Source: JBOGDS01 sp050743075 (lineage in GTDB: Bacteria > Actinomycetota > Actinomycetes > Jiangellales > Jiangellaceae). Taken from it: 64,000 bases of DNA. Positions 22,262 to 31,852 of this stretch are shown here, one piece after another. The stretch spans positions 1 to 64,000 of the forward strand of contig JBOGDS010000006.1 in NCBI GenBank assembly GCA_050743075.1, given 5' to 3'. Position numbers and translations under genes: made by a program. The notes beneath the pieces are model-generated. The model ran no database searches. It saw only the letters and a list, made by a program, of their open reading frames with translations, and was not told where the DNA came from. Positions within the stretch are counted from its first letter, which is position 1, and every line of letters begins with the position of its first letter.

Positions 22262-22393
22262 TCCGGTACCTCCGAGCTACCCACGAACAGCGAGTCCTGC
22301 CGCGGGCTGTCCACAACCTCGTGTTCGCCTGGCGACCAGGTGCGATCGGTCCGGCATGGTGATCGGTGTACCGAGATCGGGAGGGATGGCACC

Positions 22394-22891
22394 ATGGTGG
22401 TCGACGAGCGCGCACGGCACGAGCTGCACGGACGGCTCGAGTCGGTCCTGGGATCGGAGGAGGCGACGACGTTGATGTCTCTCCTGCCTCCCGCCGGGTG
22501 GGCCGATGTGGCCACCAAGCGTGACTTGGATGCGCTGGCTGCCATCACCAAGCGTGACCTGGACACGCTGGCTGCCATCACCAAGCGTGACCTGGACGTG
22601 CTGGGAAGCCAGCTGCGGCGCGAGATGGCGGACCTTGGCGGTGCGCTCCGCGGGGAGATGGCGGATCTGGGCGCTGAGATGGGCGAGCTGCGTGGCGAGG
22701 TACGAGCTGAGATGGGTGAGCTGCGCGGTGAGGTACGGGTCGAGATCGCCGGAGTGCGGGCCGAGGTGGCTGGCGTCCGCGCCGAGTTTCACCACGATCT
22801 GGGTGTGCTCACCCGCACCTTGATGATCAGCATGATCACGGCCGTCGTAGCCGTCGCCTCGCTCGCGTTCGGGGCGGCGCGCCTCGTCTGA
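22394..22891 (+). CDS. Small coiled-coil protein with repeats and a C-terminal membrane anchor
   Basis: The 165-residue protein has three parts: a short head, an 11-residue repeat region ([29 protein letters not shown], residues about 42-70) followed by [22 protein letters not shown] heptad-like repeats, and one transmembrane helix near residues 137-160. The DNA has matching 33-bp tandem repeats. It resembles bacterial coiled-coil/TM proteins of the DUF1640 kind, but I assign no function. ATG 22394 follows GGGAGGGATGGC. Confidence 0.8.
   Translation: MVVDERARHELHGRLESVLGSEEATTLMSLLPPAGWADVATKRDLDALAAITKRDLDTLAAITKRDLDVLGSQLRREMADLGGALRGEMADLGAEMGELRGEVRAEMGELRGEVRVEIAGVRAEVAGVRAEFHHDLGVLTRTLMISMITAVVAVASLAFGAARLV
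22517..22582 (+). repeat. 33-bp tandem repeat encoding an 11-residue coiled-coil unit
   Basis: Two copies (22517-22549 and 22550-22582) differ at a few positions, and a third begins at 22583 and diverges after about 22 bases. Since 33 is a multiple of 3, copy-number change would lengthen or shorten the coiled coil without frameshift. A further pair of related 33-bp units lies at about 22675-22740. Confidence 0.85.
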
Positions 22892-22943
22892 TGGCGCGAC
22901 ACGTCGAGGCGGGTCGTCGGCGTTGCGTGCGACACTGCCGGGC

Positions 22944-24719
22944 ATGGCTCGTGAGATCGAGACGGTCGGCGTGGTGGGGCTCGGCACGATGGGTGCCGGC
23001 ATCGCCGAGGTCTTCGCGCGCAAGGGATTCACCGTCGTCGGCGTCGAGCGCGACCAGGAGGCGCTCGACCACGGGCGGGGGCACATCGAGCATTCGACCG
23101 GGCGGGCGGTCAGGCGGGGCAAGCTGACCGCCGAGGACCAGTCGGCGCTCTTTGGTGCGATCACGTTCACGACCGACCTCGACGCACTCGAGGCATGCCA
23201 GCTCGTCGTCGAAGCGATCCCCGAGCACCTCGACCTCAAGCGCGACCTGTTCGCCCGGCTGGACAAGATCGTCGCGCCGGACGCCATCCTGGCGACGAAC
23301 ACGTCGTCGCTGTCGGTCACTGAGATCAGCGTTGCCACCGAACGGCCCCGCCGGATCGTCGGCATGCACTTCTTCAACCCGGCGCCGATCCAGGAGTTCG
23401 TCGAGGTCGTCCGCACGGTCGTCACCGAGCCTGACGTCATCCAGGACGTGTCCGCGCTGGCTCGCCGGCTCGGCAAGGCTCCGGTCGAGTGTGGTGACAA
23501 GGCGGGCTTCATCGCCAACGCTCTCCTCTTCGGGTACCTCAACCACGCCGCGTCGATGTACGAGAGCCGCTACGCCACGCGCGAGGACATCGACGACGCG
23601 ATGCGCCTCGGCTGCGGCTACCCGATGGGTCCACTGGCGCTGCTCGACCTGATCGGGCTCGACACCGCGTACGAGATCCTCGACACGATGTACAAGCAGG
23701 GCCGCGACCGCCTGCATGCCCCCGCGCCGGTCCTCAAGCAGATGGTCACGGCAGGCCTGCGCGGCCGGAAGACCGGGCGCGGCTTCTACACGTACGAGGC
23801 GCCGGACTCGCCGGTCGTCGTGCCGGACGCACTCACCCCGGTGGTCGGCGGCCCGTCGGAGGATGTCCGCGAGATCCGCACCGTCGGCGTCGTGGGCTCC
23901 GGGACGATGGCGACGGGCATCGTCGAGGTGTTCGCCAACGGCGGCTACGACGTCGTCTACGTGGCCCGCGGCGGCGACAAGGTCGCGCAGGTCCGGGCAT
24001 CGGTCGAGCGGTCGCTGGAGAAGGCCGTACAGCGCGGCAAGCTCGACGAGGTCGACCGCGACGCCGCGCTGGCTCGGATCGCCGGATCGTCGTCGCTGGA
24101 CAATCTCGCAGTAGCCGACCTGGTGGTCGAGGCCGTGGTCGAGGACACGACGGTCAAGCAGGCACTGTTCGAGTCGCTGGACGAGATCTGCAAGCCCGGC
24201 ACGATCCTGGCAACGTCGACCTCGTCGCTGCCCGTGATCGAATGCGCCGCCGCGACGTCCCGCCCGGGCGACGTGGTCGGTATGCACTTCTTCAACCCGG
24301 CCCCGGTCATGGAGCTGGTCGAGGTGGTGCGGACGGTCTCGACGGCGGACGACGCAGTCGCCACGGTCGGCGAGGTCTGCCGTACCGTCGGCAAGCACCC
24401 GGTCACGTGTGGAGACCGCGCTGGGTTCATCGTCAACGCCCTGCTGTTCCCATGCCTCAACGACGCGGTGAAGATGCTGCAGGCCCACTACGCGAGCACC
24501 GACGACATCGACGCCGCAATGAAGCTCGGCTGCCGTTTGCCGATGGGCCCGTTCGAGTTGCTCGACGTGGTCGGCCTGGACGTGGCGCACGCCATTCAGC
24601 GCACGCTGTACCTGGAGTTCCGCGAGCCCGGCTTCGCGCCCGCCCCGCTGCTCGAGCACCTCGTGACCGCCGGTTATCTGGGGCGCAAGACCGGCCGCGG
24701 GTTCCGCGTCTACCCGTGA
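22944..24719 (+). CDS. Fused tandem 3-hydroxyacyl-CoA dehydrogenase (two complete copies)
   Basis: The 591-residue protein is an internal duplication. Each half has a Rossmann NAD motif (GLGTMGAGIAEVFA near residue 12; GSGTMATGIVEVFA near residue 320), the catalytic His and neighbours in MHFFNPAP, VEVVRT, and a C-terminal domain with GCGYPMGPLALLDLIG or GCRLPMGPFELLDVVG. Both active sites look intact. It should oxidise 3-hydroxybutyryl-CoA or similar substrates with NAD(P). The same long form is known in other actinobacteria. An earlier in-frame ATG at 22923 is possible. Confidence 0.92.
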   Translation: MAREIETVGVVGLGTMGAGIAEVFARKGFTVVGVERDQEALDHGRGHIEHSTGRAVRRGKLTAEDQSALFGAITFTTDLDALEACQLVVEAIPEHLDLKRDLFARLDKIVAPDAILATNTSSLSVTEISVATERPRRIVGMHFFNPAPIQEFVEVVRTVVTEPDVIQDVSALARRLGKAPVECGDKAGFIANALLFGYLNHAASMYESRYATREDIDDAMRLGCGYPMGPLALLDLIGLDTAYEILDTMYKQGRDRLHAPAPVLKQMVTAGLRGRKTGRGFYTYEAPDSPVVVPDALTPVVGGPSEDVREIRTVGVVGSGTMATGIVEVFANGGYDVVYVARGGDKVAQVRASVERSLEKAVQRGKLDEVDRDAALARIAGSSSLDNLAVADLVVEAVVEDTTVKQALFESLDEICKPGTILATSTSSLPVIECAAATSRPGDVVGMHFFNPAPVMELVEVVRTVSTADDAVATVGEVCRTVGKHPVTCGDRAGFIVNALLFPCLNDAVKMLQAHYASTDDIDAAMKLGCRLPMGPFELLDVVGLDVAHAIQRTLYLEFREPGFAPAPLLEHLVTAGYLGRKTGRGFRVYP

Positions 24720-25351
24720 CCCATCCGCTCGGCCACGTACTGGCGGAGGCGGCGAACGGCCGATTCCCCGACACCGACGGCATTGTCGACGTCGTCGCGC
24801 CGTGGCGGCGAGGCGTCGAAGGCGTGGTCGCCTTCACCGGGCACGCGTACGTCGCGACGGAGCTGCCCGCTGCCGACGTGCTCGCGCGGCGGCCGGACGG
24901 GTTCGGCGGCGCGCTCCATCCGCGGTTCGTGACCTGGCTGGCAGGGCCGGCCGGATGGTGCGACTCGCTGGACGTCCTTGTCGTCTCGCTCGGCACCGGG
25001 CTTGCGGAACGTGGAGGCGGGCTGCAACGGCGCGACGAGCCCGACGGTAGGCGGGTCCGGCATGCCCGGACGGTCCGCGACGACGTGGTGGTGTACGGCG
25101 ACGAGCGCGGGATGGTCACCCTCGGTGTGGGTATCGGCGGCTTGGCCGAGATCGGCGTCGAGGTGCCGGACACGACGCGAGGGCGCGGTGGCGGCCGAGC
25201 TCTGGTGGCCGAAGCGCTCGGCCTTGTCGCCGCGGGAGAGCCGGTGCTGGCGGCCGTCGCGCCAGGCAACGCGGCCAGCCTGCGCGCATTTCTCGCCGTC
25301 GGGTTCACTCCGGTCGGCGCCGTCCACCTGGTGCGGCCCGCGGGCCGCTGA
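24716..25351 (+). CDS. Putative GNAT-like acetyltransferase
   Basis: The 211-residue protein starts at a GTG overlapping the dehydrogenase stop by 4 bp. The C-terminal half has a GNAT-like pattern: GVEVPDTTRGRGGGRALVAEAL (near residue 158) with the R-G-R-G-G-G phosphate-binding loop, then VAPGNAASLRAFLAVGFTPVGAVHL. The N-terminal part has no assigned fold. The substrate is unknown; translational coupling suggests a role near acyl-CoA metabolism, but the family is versatile. Confidence 0.78.
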   Translation: MTHPLGHVLAEAANGRFPDTDGIVDVVAPWRRGVEGVVAFTGHAYVATELPAADVLARRPDGFGGALHPRFVTWLAGPAGWCDSLDVLVVSLGTGLAERGGGLQRRDEPDGRRVRHARTVRDDVVVYGDERGMVTLGVGIGGLAEIGVEVPDTTRGRGGGRALVAEALGLVAAGEPVLAAVAPGNAASLRAFLAVGFTPVGAVHLVRPAGR

Positions 25352-25360
25352 GGGTGCGAG

Positions 25361-25570
25361 TCAGCCGCAGCCGCAGGCTCCACCGCAGCAGCCGCCCGAC
25401 GCTGCGGGCGCGCCTGCCCCGGTCCGCCCGGTGAGGCCGACCGTCGACAGGAGCTTGACCGTGTCGTCGTGCCCGGCCGGGCAGACGGCCGGAGCCGCGG
25501 AGTCGGCCATCGGGCGCGACAGTTCGAACGTCGCACCGCAGGAGCGACATCGGAACTCGTAACGCGGCAT
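25361..25570 (-). CDS. FmdB-type zinc-ribbon protein
   Basis: The 69-residue protein starts with MPRYEFRCRSCG, the FmdB-like zinc-ribbon start (CRSCG with partner Cys/His in VCPAGHD). It ends with a Gly/Cys-rich tail, GGCCGGACGCG, that adds a further possible metal site. Function is unknown; small regulators of this kind are common. It is convergent with the GNAT-like gene. Confidence 0.85.
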   Translation of the reverse strand: MPRYEFRCRSCGATFELSRPMADSAAPAVCPAGHDDTVKLLSTVGLTGRTGAGAPAASGGCCGGACGCG

Positions 25571-25608
25571 GGGACAAGCATATGAGGTGACGGCGACCGT
25601 CGACGCGG

Positions 25609-25636
25609 CCCGACGCCGCGAATGGACGGCGTCGGG
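25609..25636. repeat. 10-bp-stem hairpin between divergent small genes
   Basis: CCCGACGCCG at 25609-25618 and its exact complement at 25627-25636 flank an 8-nt loop. No T-tract follows on either side, and the location is between divergent starts, so it may be an operator or a random G+C-rich palindrome. Confidence 0.4.
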
Positions 25637-25707
25637 TGCTGCCGTGCGCGGAGTTGGACCGCGTGGCCGGCGGGCGTCGGGAGCTCAACGTCGGGGACAC
25701 TGGTGAC

Positions 25708-25983
25708 ATGTCGCGTCGCCGTCCGGCTCGCCGCCAGCGGGTTGGTGGCCATGAGGAGGTCGAGTCCTGGCCCGATGGCGACTGGGTGGTGCGGCGGCTG
25801 ACCGGCAGCTCGGCCACCAAGCCGTACCGCTGCCCGGGCTGCCAACAACTCATCCCGCCGGCCACCCCGCACGTCGTGGCCTGGCCGGTCGAGGGCGTGA
25901 CGTTGTCCGGCGGCGGTGCGGGCGAACGCCGGCACTGGCACACCGGCTGCTGGCGCGGCCGAGACCGCCGCCGACCCGGCTGA
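25708..25983 (+). CDS. Small zinc-binding-type protein (annotated in relatives as ATP/GTP-binding)
   Basis: The 91-residue basic protein has CPGCQ in the middle (near residue 42) and HWHTGCW near the C-terminus, a CxxC...HxxC pattern suited to zinc. The N- and C-termini are Arg-rich, suggesting nucleic-acid contact. Relatives in actinobacteria carry a nominal ATP/GTP-binding label that no visible motif supports. It is divergent from the FmdB-like gene. Confidence 0.75.
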   Translation: MSRRRPARRQRVGGHEEVESWPDGDWVVRRLTGSSATKPYRCPGCQQLIPPATPHVVAWPVEGVTLSGGGAGERRHWHTGCWRGRDRRRPG

Positions 25984-26021
25984 GGCCTCGAGATGCAGGT
26001 GCGCCGGTAGGCTCGCGGGCG

Positions 26022-26798
26022 ATGACGACCGTCGAGCTTGCCTGCGACGACGCGGGCGCCGGTGCTCCTCTGCTGCTGCTGCACGCGTTCCCCCTCTCGC
26101 GCGCGATGTTCGCGGCGCAGGTGGGCGGGCTCGCCGACCGTGCTCGTGTGGTGGCGCCGGATCTGCGTGGCTTCGGAGAGTCTGGGCTCGGCGCCGGCGA
26201 GCCGTCGATGGACGCCATGGCCGACGACGTCGCCGGGTTGCTGGACCGGCTGGGTATCGACTCCGCGGTCGTGGCCGGGCTCTCGATGGGCGGGTACGTC
26301 GCCATGGCCATGCTGCGCCACCATCCGGAGAAGGTCTCCGCCGTCGTCCTCATCGACACGAAGGCGAGCGCCGACGCGCCGGCGGCCCGTGAGAACCGCG
26401 AGCGGGTTGCGGCGGCCGTCCTCGAACTCGGCCCCAGGGCGCTGCGCCCGATGCTCGACACTCTGCTGGGTGACTCGACTCGTCGGCGGCAGGCGCAGGT
26501 CGTCGAGGAGGTGAGCGGGTGGCTCGACGCGGCCCGCCCGGACGGTGTGGCGTGGGCGCAACGCGCGATGGCCGCGCGGCCGGACTCGTTCGCGACGCTC
26601 GCGGGTGCGGCGGTTCCAGGGTTTGTCGTCGTCGGTGAAGAGGACACCCTCACCACCCACGACGACGCGCTGGCAATGGCGGACGCCTTCCCGACTCCGG
26701 CGCCCGTGCTCGTGATACCGCGGGCCGGTCACCTGTCGGCGGTCGAGAACCCCGACGCAGTGACCGGCGCCTTGCGGGACGTACTACGTCAGCTCTGA
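26022..26798 (+). CDS. Alpha/beta-fold hydrolase
   Basis: The 258-residue protein has the nucleophile elbow GLSMGGY (Ser near residue 88), an oxyanion segment HAFPLSR near the N-terminus, the acidic residue in GEEDTLT (near 207) and His in AGHLSAVE (near 234). It is a cytoplasmic serine hydrolase of unknown substrate. Its 3' end overlaps the DivIVA-like gene by 10 bp in convergent orientation. Confidence 0.93.
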   Translation: MTTVELACDDAGAGAPLLLLHAFPLSRAMFAAQVGGLADRARVVAPDLRGFGESGLGAGEPSMDAMADDVAGLLDRLGIDSAVVAGLSMGGYVAMAMLRHHPEKVSAVVLIDTKASADAPAARENRERVAAAVLELGPRALRPMLDTLLGDSTRRRQAQVVEEVSGWLDAARPDGVAWAQRAMAARPDSFATLAGAAVPGFVVVGEEDTLTTHDDALAMADAFPTPAPVLVIPRAGHLSAVENPDAVTGALRDVLRQL

Positions 26799-28096
26799 GC
26801 GGGAGCGTCCTCGACGACCTCGCCGTCGATCACGTCCTCGTCATCTTCCTGCACCTTGGCCTGCTGACCTGCCTCGACTGCGGGGGGCGGGCCGTTGTCG
26901 ATGCCCGGGACCGTCATGGCACCGAGCAGGCTGCGCAGCTGGGTGAGGTGGCCGGTGATGCTGTCGCGCTGGCGGGTCAGCTCCGCCAACTCGCGCTTGG
27001 CCGTCGTCTGGATCCGCGCGACCTCGGACTTGGCCTCGGCGACGGCCGTGTCGGCCTGCGCCTTGGCCTCGCCGACGAGCTGTGTGGCGTTGCGCCTGGC
27101 ACCCGACACGAGCGCCTTGGCCTGCTCGTCGGCCTCGCGCCGGACCTGCTCGGCCCGGTCGTGCGCGGACTTGGCGCGACCGTCGGCGTCGGCCGCCCTG
27201 GCCTCGGCCTCGCTGACCAGCTTCTGAGTCTCGGCGGTCGCCGCCTCGTGGCGCTCGCTGTCCTCGCGCTCGGCCCGCTCGCGCTTGCCGGCGAGGGCGA
27301 GCTCCAGCTCCGTCAGCTCCTTGTCGGCGCGGGTGCGGACCTCGTCCAGGCGTGCCTCTGCCTCGGCGCGCATCTGCTCGATGTCGCGCTTGGCGTTGCC
27401 GCGCAGCTCCTCGACCTCGCGGCGGGCCGTCGCGCGGAGCTCGGTGACCTCACGCTCGGCCACGGTGCGCAGGCGGATCAGTTCCCGCTCGATGGTCGCC
27501 CGCTTCTCGGCGGCGTCGTGGTCGATGGCGGCCTTGACCTTGGCCGCCTCCCGCTGGGCGCCCTCGACCAGGTTGGTCGCCTCGCGCTGCGCGGCCGAGC
27601 GGTCCGCGTCGACCTCTTTCGTGGCTTCGGCGAGCATCTCGTCAGCCCGCTGTTTGGCCGTCGACCGCAGCTCCTCGGCCTCGTTCTCGGCAGCGGCCCG
27701 CATCTCCGAGGCGTCGACCTGCGCTTCGGACCGCATCTCACGGGCCTCGGCCTCCGCCTGGCCGACGACCTCGGACGCCTGCTCTTCGGCCAGCCTGAGA
27801 AGGTGCTCGATCCGGGCGCCCAGGCCGGAGTACGAAGGCTGCTCCACCTCGCGCAATGAGGTCGTGGCCTCGGCGAGCTCCTGGCGCAGCCGGACGATCT
27901 GCTTGTCGAGCTCCTGGGTGCGGTTGCGTTGCTGCGTGAGTGCGGCTTCGATCTGGCGCACATGCTGCTCGACCTGCACGCGGTCGTAGCCGCGCATCAC
28001 CATCGTGAAGCCGCCGGTCGGCGAGCCGTCGAAGATGGACAGCCCGTCGCCGTTCGTCGTCTCTCGTAACGTGATCGTGTCCCGTGCCTCGTCCAT
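26789..28096 (-). CDS. DivIVA-domain / FilP-like long coiled-coil protein
   Basis: The 435-residue protein starts with MDEARDTITLRET and a DivIVA-like segment (GFTMVMRGYDRVQVEQHVRQIE, residues about 29-50). About 320 residues of continuous coiled coil follow, with Ala/Glu/Arg-rich units such as EAEAREMRSEAQ, then a short disordered acidic tail. This layout matches the Scy/FilP/DivIVA-related polarity and cytoskeletal proteins of actinobacteria. It probably organises the cell pole or envelope growth. An ATG 28096 start is favoured because sequence upstream is not conserved in character. Confidence 0.85.
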   Translation of the reverse strand: MDEARDTITLRETTNGDGLSIFDGSPTGGFTMVMRGYDRVQVEQHVRQIEAALTQQRNRTQELDKQIVRLRQELAEATTSLREVEQPSYSGLGARIEHLLRLAEEQASEVVGQAEAEAREMRSEAQVDASEMRAAAENEAEELRSTAKQRADEMLAEATKEVDADRSAAQREATNLVEGAQREAAKVKAAIDHDAAEKRATIERELIRLRTVAEREVTELRATARREVEELRGNAKRDIEQMRAEAEARLDEVRTRADKELTELELALAGKRERAEREDSERHEAATAETQKLVSEAEARAADADGRAKSAHDRAEQVRREADEQAKALVSGARRNATQLVGEAKAQADTAVAEAKSEVARIQTTAKRELAELTRQRDSITGHLTQLRSLLGAMTVPGIDNGPPPAVEAGQQAKVQEDDEDVIDGEVVEDAPAQS

Positions 28097-28136
28097 GATC
28101 TCCCTCGTCGGGGGTGCCCACCCCTGGACGGGGCGG

Positions 28137-29465
28137 TCACACGTTGCGGAACCTGCTGATGGCCTCGAGGTGCTTTGCCCGGGTCTCCCCGTCGCGAACG
28201 CCGAGCCCTTCCTCTGGCGCAAGGCAGCGTACTCCGACTTTGCCCTGGTGCCGATTGCGGTGGACGTCGAATGTGGCCTGACCGGTCTGGTCGAGCGGAT
28301 AGGTCCGCGACAGTGTCGGGTGGATGCGGCCGCGCGCCACGAGACGGTTGGCCTCCCACGCCTCCCGGTAGTTCGCGAAGTGCGATCCGACGATCCGTTT
28401 GAGGCTCATCCAGAGGTACCGGTTGTCAAACTCGTGGAGGTAGCCGGACGTTGACGCGCACGTGACGATCGTGCCCCCTCGGCGGGCGACGAAGACGCTG
28501 GCCCCGAACGTCTCGCGGCCGGGGTGCTCGAAGACGATGTCGGGATCCTCACCGCGGGTGAGCTCCCGGATGCGGGCACCGAAGCGTTTCCATTCGCCCG
28601 GGTCCTGGGTGGTCTCGTCACGCCAGAACTGGTAGCCCTCGGCGGCCCGGTCGATGACCAGCTCCGCTCCCATCCGGTGGCAGATCGCGGCCTTCTCGGG
28701 GCTGGACACGACGCACACCGGCGTCGCGCCACTGGCGAGCGCGAGCTGGGTGGCGTACGAGCCGAGTCCGCCGGACGCGCCCCAGATCAGCACGATGTCG
28801 CCGAGCTTCATGCCGGCGCCGTTGCGGGACACGAGCTGGCGGTACGCCGTCGAGTTGACCAGTCCGGGGCAGGCGGCCTCCTCCCAGGTGAGGTGGGCGG
28901 GCTTGGGCATCAGCTGGTTGGCCTTGACCAGCGCCAGTTCGGCCAGCCCGCCGAAGTTGGTCTCGAATCCCCAGATGCGCTGCTCCGGGTCGAGCATGGT
29001 GTCGTCGTGGCCGTCGGGGGACTCCAGCTCGACAGAGAGGCAGTGTGCGACGACATCGTCGCCCGGCCGCCACGCGTGCACGCCGGGGCCGGTACGGAGG
29101 ACGACGCCGGACAGGTCGGACCCGACGACGTGGTAGGGCAGGTCGTGCCGGTGGGCCAGCTCGTGCGTGCGGCCGTACCGTTCCAGGAACGTGAACGTCG
29201 GGATCGGCTCGAAGATCGACGTCCACACGGTGTTGTAGTTGATCGCACTGGCCATGACGGCCACCAGCGCCTCACCCGGCCCCAGCCGCGGTGTGGGGAC
29301 CTCGTCGACGTGCAGGGACCGGCGAGGGTCCTTGTCCTCGGTCGAGAGGCCGGCGAAGATCTCGGTCTCGTCCTTGCGGACGGTGACGGCGCGGTACGAG
29401 TCGGGTACGGGAAGTGCGGCGACGGCTGCCGGTCCGCTGAGGATTGCCTCGAGGATCGCCTTCAC
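28137..29465 (-). CDS. ccr: Crotonyl-CoA carboxylase/reductase
   Basis: The 442-residue protein is a zinc-free medium-chain dehydrogenase/reductase with the long Ccr-specific N-terminus (residues 1-60). SAINYNTVWTSIFEP is followed by HLTWEEAACPGLVNSTAYR (near 195) and the NADPH motif WGASGGLGSYATQLA (near 230). Ccr converts crotonyl-CoA with CO2 to ethylmalonyl-CoA or, without CO2, to butyryl-CoA. The mutase and epimerase genes that use such products lie within 8 kb. It is divergent from the epimerase gene. Confidence 0.95.
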   Translation of the reverse strand: MKAILEAILSGPAAVAALPVPDSYRAVTVRKDETEIFAGLSTEDKDPRRSLHVDEVPTPRLGPGEALVAVMASAINYNTVWTSIFEPIPTFTFLERYGRTHELAHRHDLPYHVVGSDLSGVVLRTGPGVHAWRPGDDVVAHCLSVELESPDGHDDTMLDPEQRIWGFETNFGGLAELALVKANQLMPKPAHLTWEEAACPGLVNSTAYRQLVSRNGAGMKLGDIVLIWGASGGLGSYATQLALASGATPVCVVSSPEKAAICHRMGAELVIDRAAEGYQFWRDETTQDPGEWKRFGARIRELTRGEDPDIVFEHPGRETFGASVFVARRGGTIVTCASTSGYLHEFDNRYLWMSLKRIVGSHFANYREAWEANRLVARGRIHPTLSRTYPLDQTGQATFDVHRNRHQGKVGVRCLAPEEGLGVRDGETRAKHLEAISRFRNV

Positions 29466-29581
29466 GTCGGACCTCCGGGCGGCCGGGTGATGCTGGAGGC
29501 TACTCGCGGGTATCCCAGGTCGGGAAGTCTGGCCGGACCGGTGTGACTCATGTCTCGGGCTGCGTGCGTACGCTCTGCAGC

Positions 29582-30019
29582 ATGGCCGGGCTGTTCAGCG
29601 CCGTCGACCACGTCGGTGTCGCCGTGGCCGACCTCGACGACGCGATCGCGTGGTACCACCGCATGTTCGGCTTGGAGGTGGTGCACCAGGAGGTCAACGA
29701 GGAGCAGGGCGTCCGCGAGGCCATGCTCCAGGTGGGAGAGGACCCGTCGGCGACCCAGCTGCAGCTCCTGGCGCCGCTGCGCGCCGACTCCCCGATCGGG
29801 AGATTTCTCGACCGGTCCGGGCCCGGGATCCAACAACTCGCGTTCCGGGTCGACGACATCGACGCGGCCTCAGCGGAGCTGCGCGAACGAGGGCTGGAGC
29901 TGCTCTACGACCGGGCGCGGCCCGGTACCGCAGGCTCACGGGTGAACTTCATCCACCCGAAGGACGCCGGCGGCATCCTCGTCGAACTCGTCGAACCCCC
30001 GCGCACCCCCTCCCGGTGA
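29582..30019 (+). CDS. mce: Methylmalonyl-CoA (ethylmalonyl-CoA) epimerase
   Basis: The 145-residue vicinal-oxygen-chelate protein has the first metal ligand in AVDHVGVAV (His10), a middle ligand region near QLQLLAPL, and Glu in ILVELVEP. At the third ligand site the sequence is GIQQLAFRVDD, with Gln where proteobacterial and Propionibacterium enzymes have His; actinobacterial orthologues often share IQQLA. The enzyme interconverts the 2R and 2S forms. The stop codon forms part of a CGGTGATCACCG palindrome at 30014-30025. Confidence 0.93.
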   Translation: MAGLFSAVDHVGVAVADLDDAIAWYHRMFGLEVVHQEVNEEQGVREAMLQVGEDPSATQLQLLAPLRADSPIGRFLDRSGPGIQQLAFRVDDIDAASAELRERGLELLYDRARPGTAGSRVNFIHPKDAGGILVELVEPPRTPSR

Positions 30020-30030
30020 TCACCGAGGAC

Positions 30031-30567
30031 TCAGGCGTTCTTGGCGAGCAGGGGCTCGCCCTCCTGCCAGCGAGCCAGCGTCCAGAGCAGGTCGGAGCAG
30101 CGGTTGAGGTAGGGCAGGACGTGTGAGCCCTCGGCTGCTGCTGCGAGGGTCTCGCGCTCCCCTCGACGCACGACGGTGCGCGCCACGTCCAGAGCGGCGG
30201 CCACCGCGTTCTCCCCGGGGACTGCGAAGTCCTTGGGGGGGTCGAACAGCGCCGAGACGTCGTCGATCTTCTGCTCCAGTGCTGTGACCATCTCGGCCGT
30301 GACGAGCGACATGCCCGGCTTGCCGCGCTCGCGGTGCTCGGGGTTGAGGGCGATGTCGGCCATGAGCACCCACAGGTCGCGTTCGATGCCGACGAGCATG
30401 GTGTCCAGCTCGCTGCCGGGCTCGGCCTGGGCGCGGGCGAGCCCGATGACCGCCTGCGCCTCGTCGACTGCGCCATTCGCCCTCATCGCGGGTGCGTCCT
30501 TGGCCACCCGCCCGCCGTACAGCAGTCCGGTGGTCCCGTCGTCACCTCGGCGCGTGTAGACTTTCAT
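30031..30567 (-). CDS. PduO-type cob(I)alamin adenosyltransferase
   Basis: The 178-residue protein starts with [21 protein letters not shown], the ATP-binding start of PduO-type ATP:cob(I)alamin adenosyltransferases, and has [19 protein letters not shown] and a C-terminal [12 protein letters not shown]. It makes adenosylcobalamin, the cofactor of the acyl-CoA mutase encoded at 35 kb. Start ATG 30567 follows GGAGGA. It is divergent from the thiolase gene and convergent with mce. Confidence 0.93.
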   Translation of the reverse strand: MKVYTRRGDDGTTGLLYGGRVAKDAPAMRANGAVDEAQAVIGLARAQAEPGSELDTMLVGIERDLWVLMADIALNPEHRERGKPGMSLVTAEMVTALEQKIDDVSALFDPPKDFAVPGENAVAAALDVARTVVRRGERETLAAAAEGSHVLPYLNRCSDLLWTLARWQEGEPLLAKNA

Positions 30568-30664
30568 GACATCCTCCGGTCGTGTTCGCGCTCTCCGCTT
30601 CGCTCCGAGTCGCGCTCGCTCCCACCACTCTTGCACGCTCGTCCGGGGCCGTATCGTGGACGCC

Positions 30665-31849
30665 ATGACCGTCATCGTCGCGGGAGCGCGCACCCCGATC
30701 GGAAGGCTGCTCGGCTCGCTCAGTGGCTTCTCGGCCACCGACCTCGGCGGCGTGGCGATCAAGGGCGCCCTCGACAAGGCCGGTGTCACTCCGGAGCAGG
30801 TCGACTACGTGATCATGGGCCAGGTGCTGCAGGCGGGCGCCGGCCAGATCCCGGCCCGTCAGGCCGCAGTCAAGGCGGGCATCCCGATGACGGTCCCGGC
30901 ACTGACGATCAACAAGGTGTGCCTGTCCGGCCTTGACGCGATCGCCCTGGCCGACCAGTTGATCCGTGCGGGCGAGTTCGAGATCGTCGTCGCCGGCGGC
31001 ATGGAGGCGATGACGGCCGCTCCGCACCTGCTCATGGGGTCCCGCGAGGGCTACAAGTACGGCGACGTGACCGTGCAGGACCACATGGCTCTCGACGGCC
31101 TGTGGGACGCGTTCACCGACCAGGCGATGGGTTCTCTCACCGACGCGTGCAACGCCGAGGGGCTCGGCCTGTCCCGCAGTGAGCAGGACGCATTCAGCGC
31201 CCGGTCTCACCAGCGGGCGGCCGCCGCATGGAAGAACGGCGTCTTCGACGACGAGGTCGTGCCGGTCGAGATCCCGCAGCGCAAGGGCGAGCCCGTCCTG
31301 TTCACCGAGGACGAGGGCATCCGGTCCGACACGACGGTGGAGTCGCTGGCGCGTCTGCGTCCAGCCTTCGGCGAGGACGGCACGATCACCGCCGGGTCGT
31401 CGTCGCAAATCTCCGACGGTGCATGCGCGGTCGTGGTCATGAGCAAGGACAAGGCCCAGGAACTGGGCCTGTCCTGGCTGGTCGAGATCGGCGCGCACGG
31501 CGTCGTCGCCGGCCCCGACTCCACGCTGCAGGGCCAGCCCGCGGCTGCGATCAGGGCGGCGTGCGCCAAGGACGGAATCGAGCCGGCGGACCTGGACCTG
31601 GTCGAGATCAACGAGGCCTTCGCCGCCGTGGGCATCGCCAGCACCCACGAGCTCGACCTGGACGACGACCGGGTGAACGTCAACGGTGGCGCCATCGCGG
31701 TCGGCCACCCGATCGGCATGTCCGGTGCACGGCTCGTGCTGCACCTGGCGCTCGAGCTTCGCCGCCGCGGTGGTGGGACGGGCGCGGCTGCACTTTGCGG
31801 CGGCGGCGGCCAGGGCGACGCGCTCATCGTCCGTGCACCGCGTGCCTGA
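30665..31849 (+). CDS. Acetyl-CoA C-acetyltransferase (thiolase)
   Basis: The 394-residue protein has the thiolase catalytic residues Cys86 (NKVCLSGL), His348 ([10 protein letters not shown]) and Cys378 ([10 protein letters not shown]). It catalyses acetoacetyl-CoA formation or cleavage, the entry to the C4 pathway that Ccr and the hydroxyacyl-CoA dehydrogenase use. ATG 30665 gives [13 protein letters not shown]. The meaB start follows 4 bp after its stop, so both are in one operon. Confidence 0.95.
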   Translation: MTVIVAGARTPIGRLLGSLSGFSATDLGGVAIKGALDKAGVTPEQVDYVIMGQVLQAGAGQIPARQAAVKAGIPMTVPALTINKVCLSGLDAIALADQLIRAGEFEIVVAGGMEAMTAAPHLLMGSREGYKYGDVTVQDHMALDGLWDAFTDQAMGSLTDACNAEGLGLSRSEQDAFSARSHQRAAAAWKNGVFDDEVVPVEIPQRKGEPVLFTEDEGIRSDTTVESLARLRPAFGEDGTITAGSSSQISDGACAVVVMSKDKAQELGLSWLVEIGAHGVVAGPDSTLQGQPAAAIRAACAKDGIEPADLDLVEINEAFAAVGIASTHELDLDDDRVNVNGGAIAVGHPIGMSGARLVLHLALELRRRGGGTGAAALCGGGGQGDALIVRAPRA

Positions 31850-31852
31850 CCG

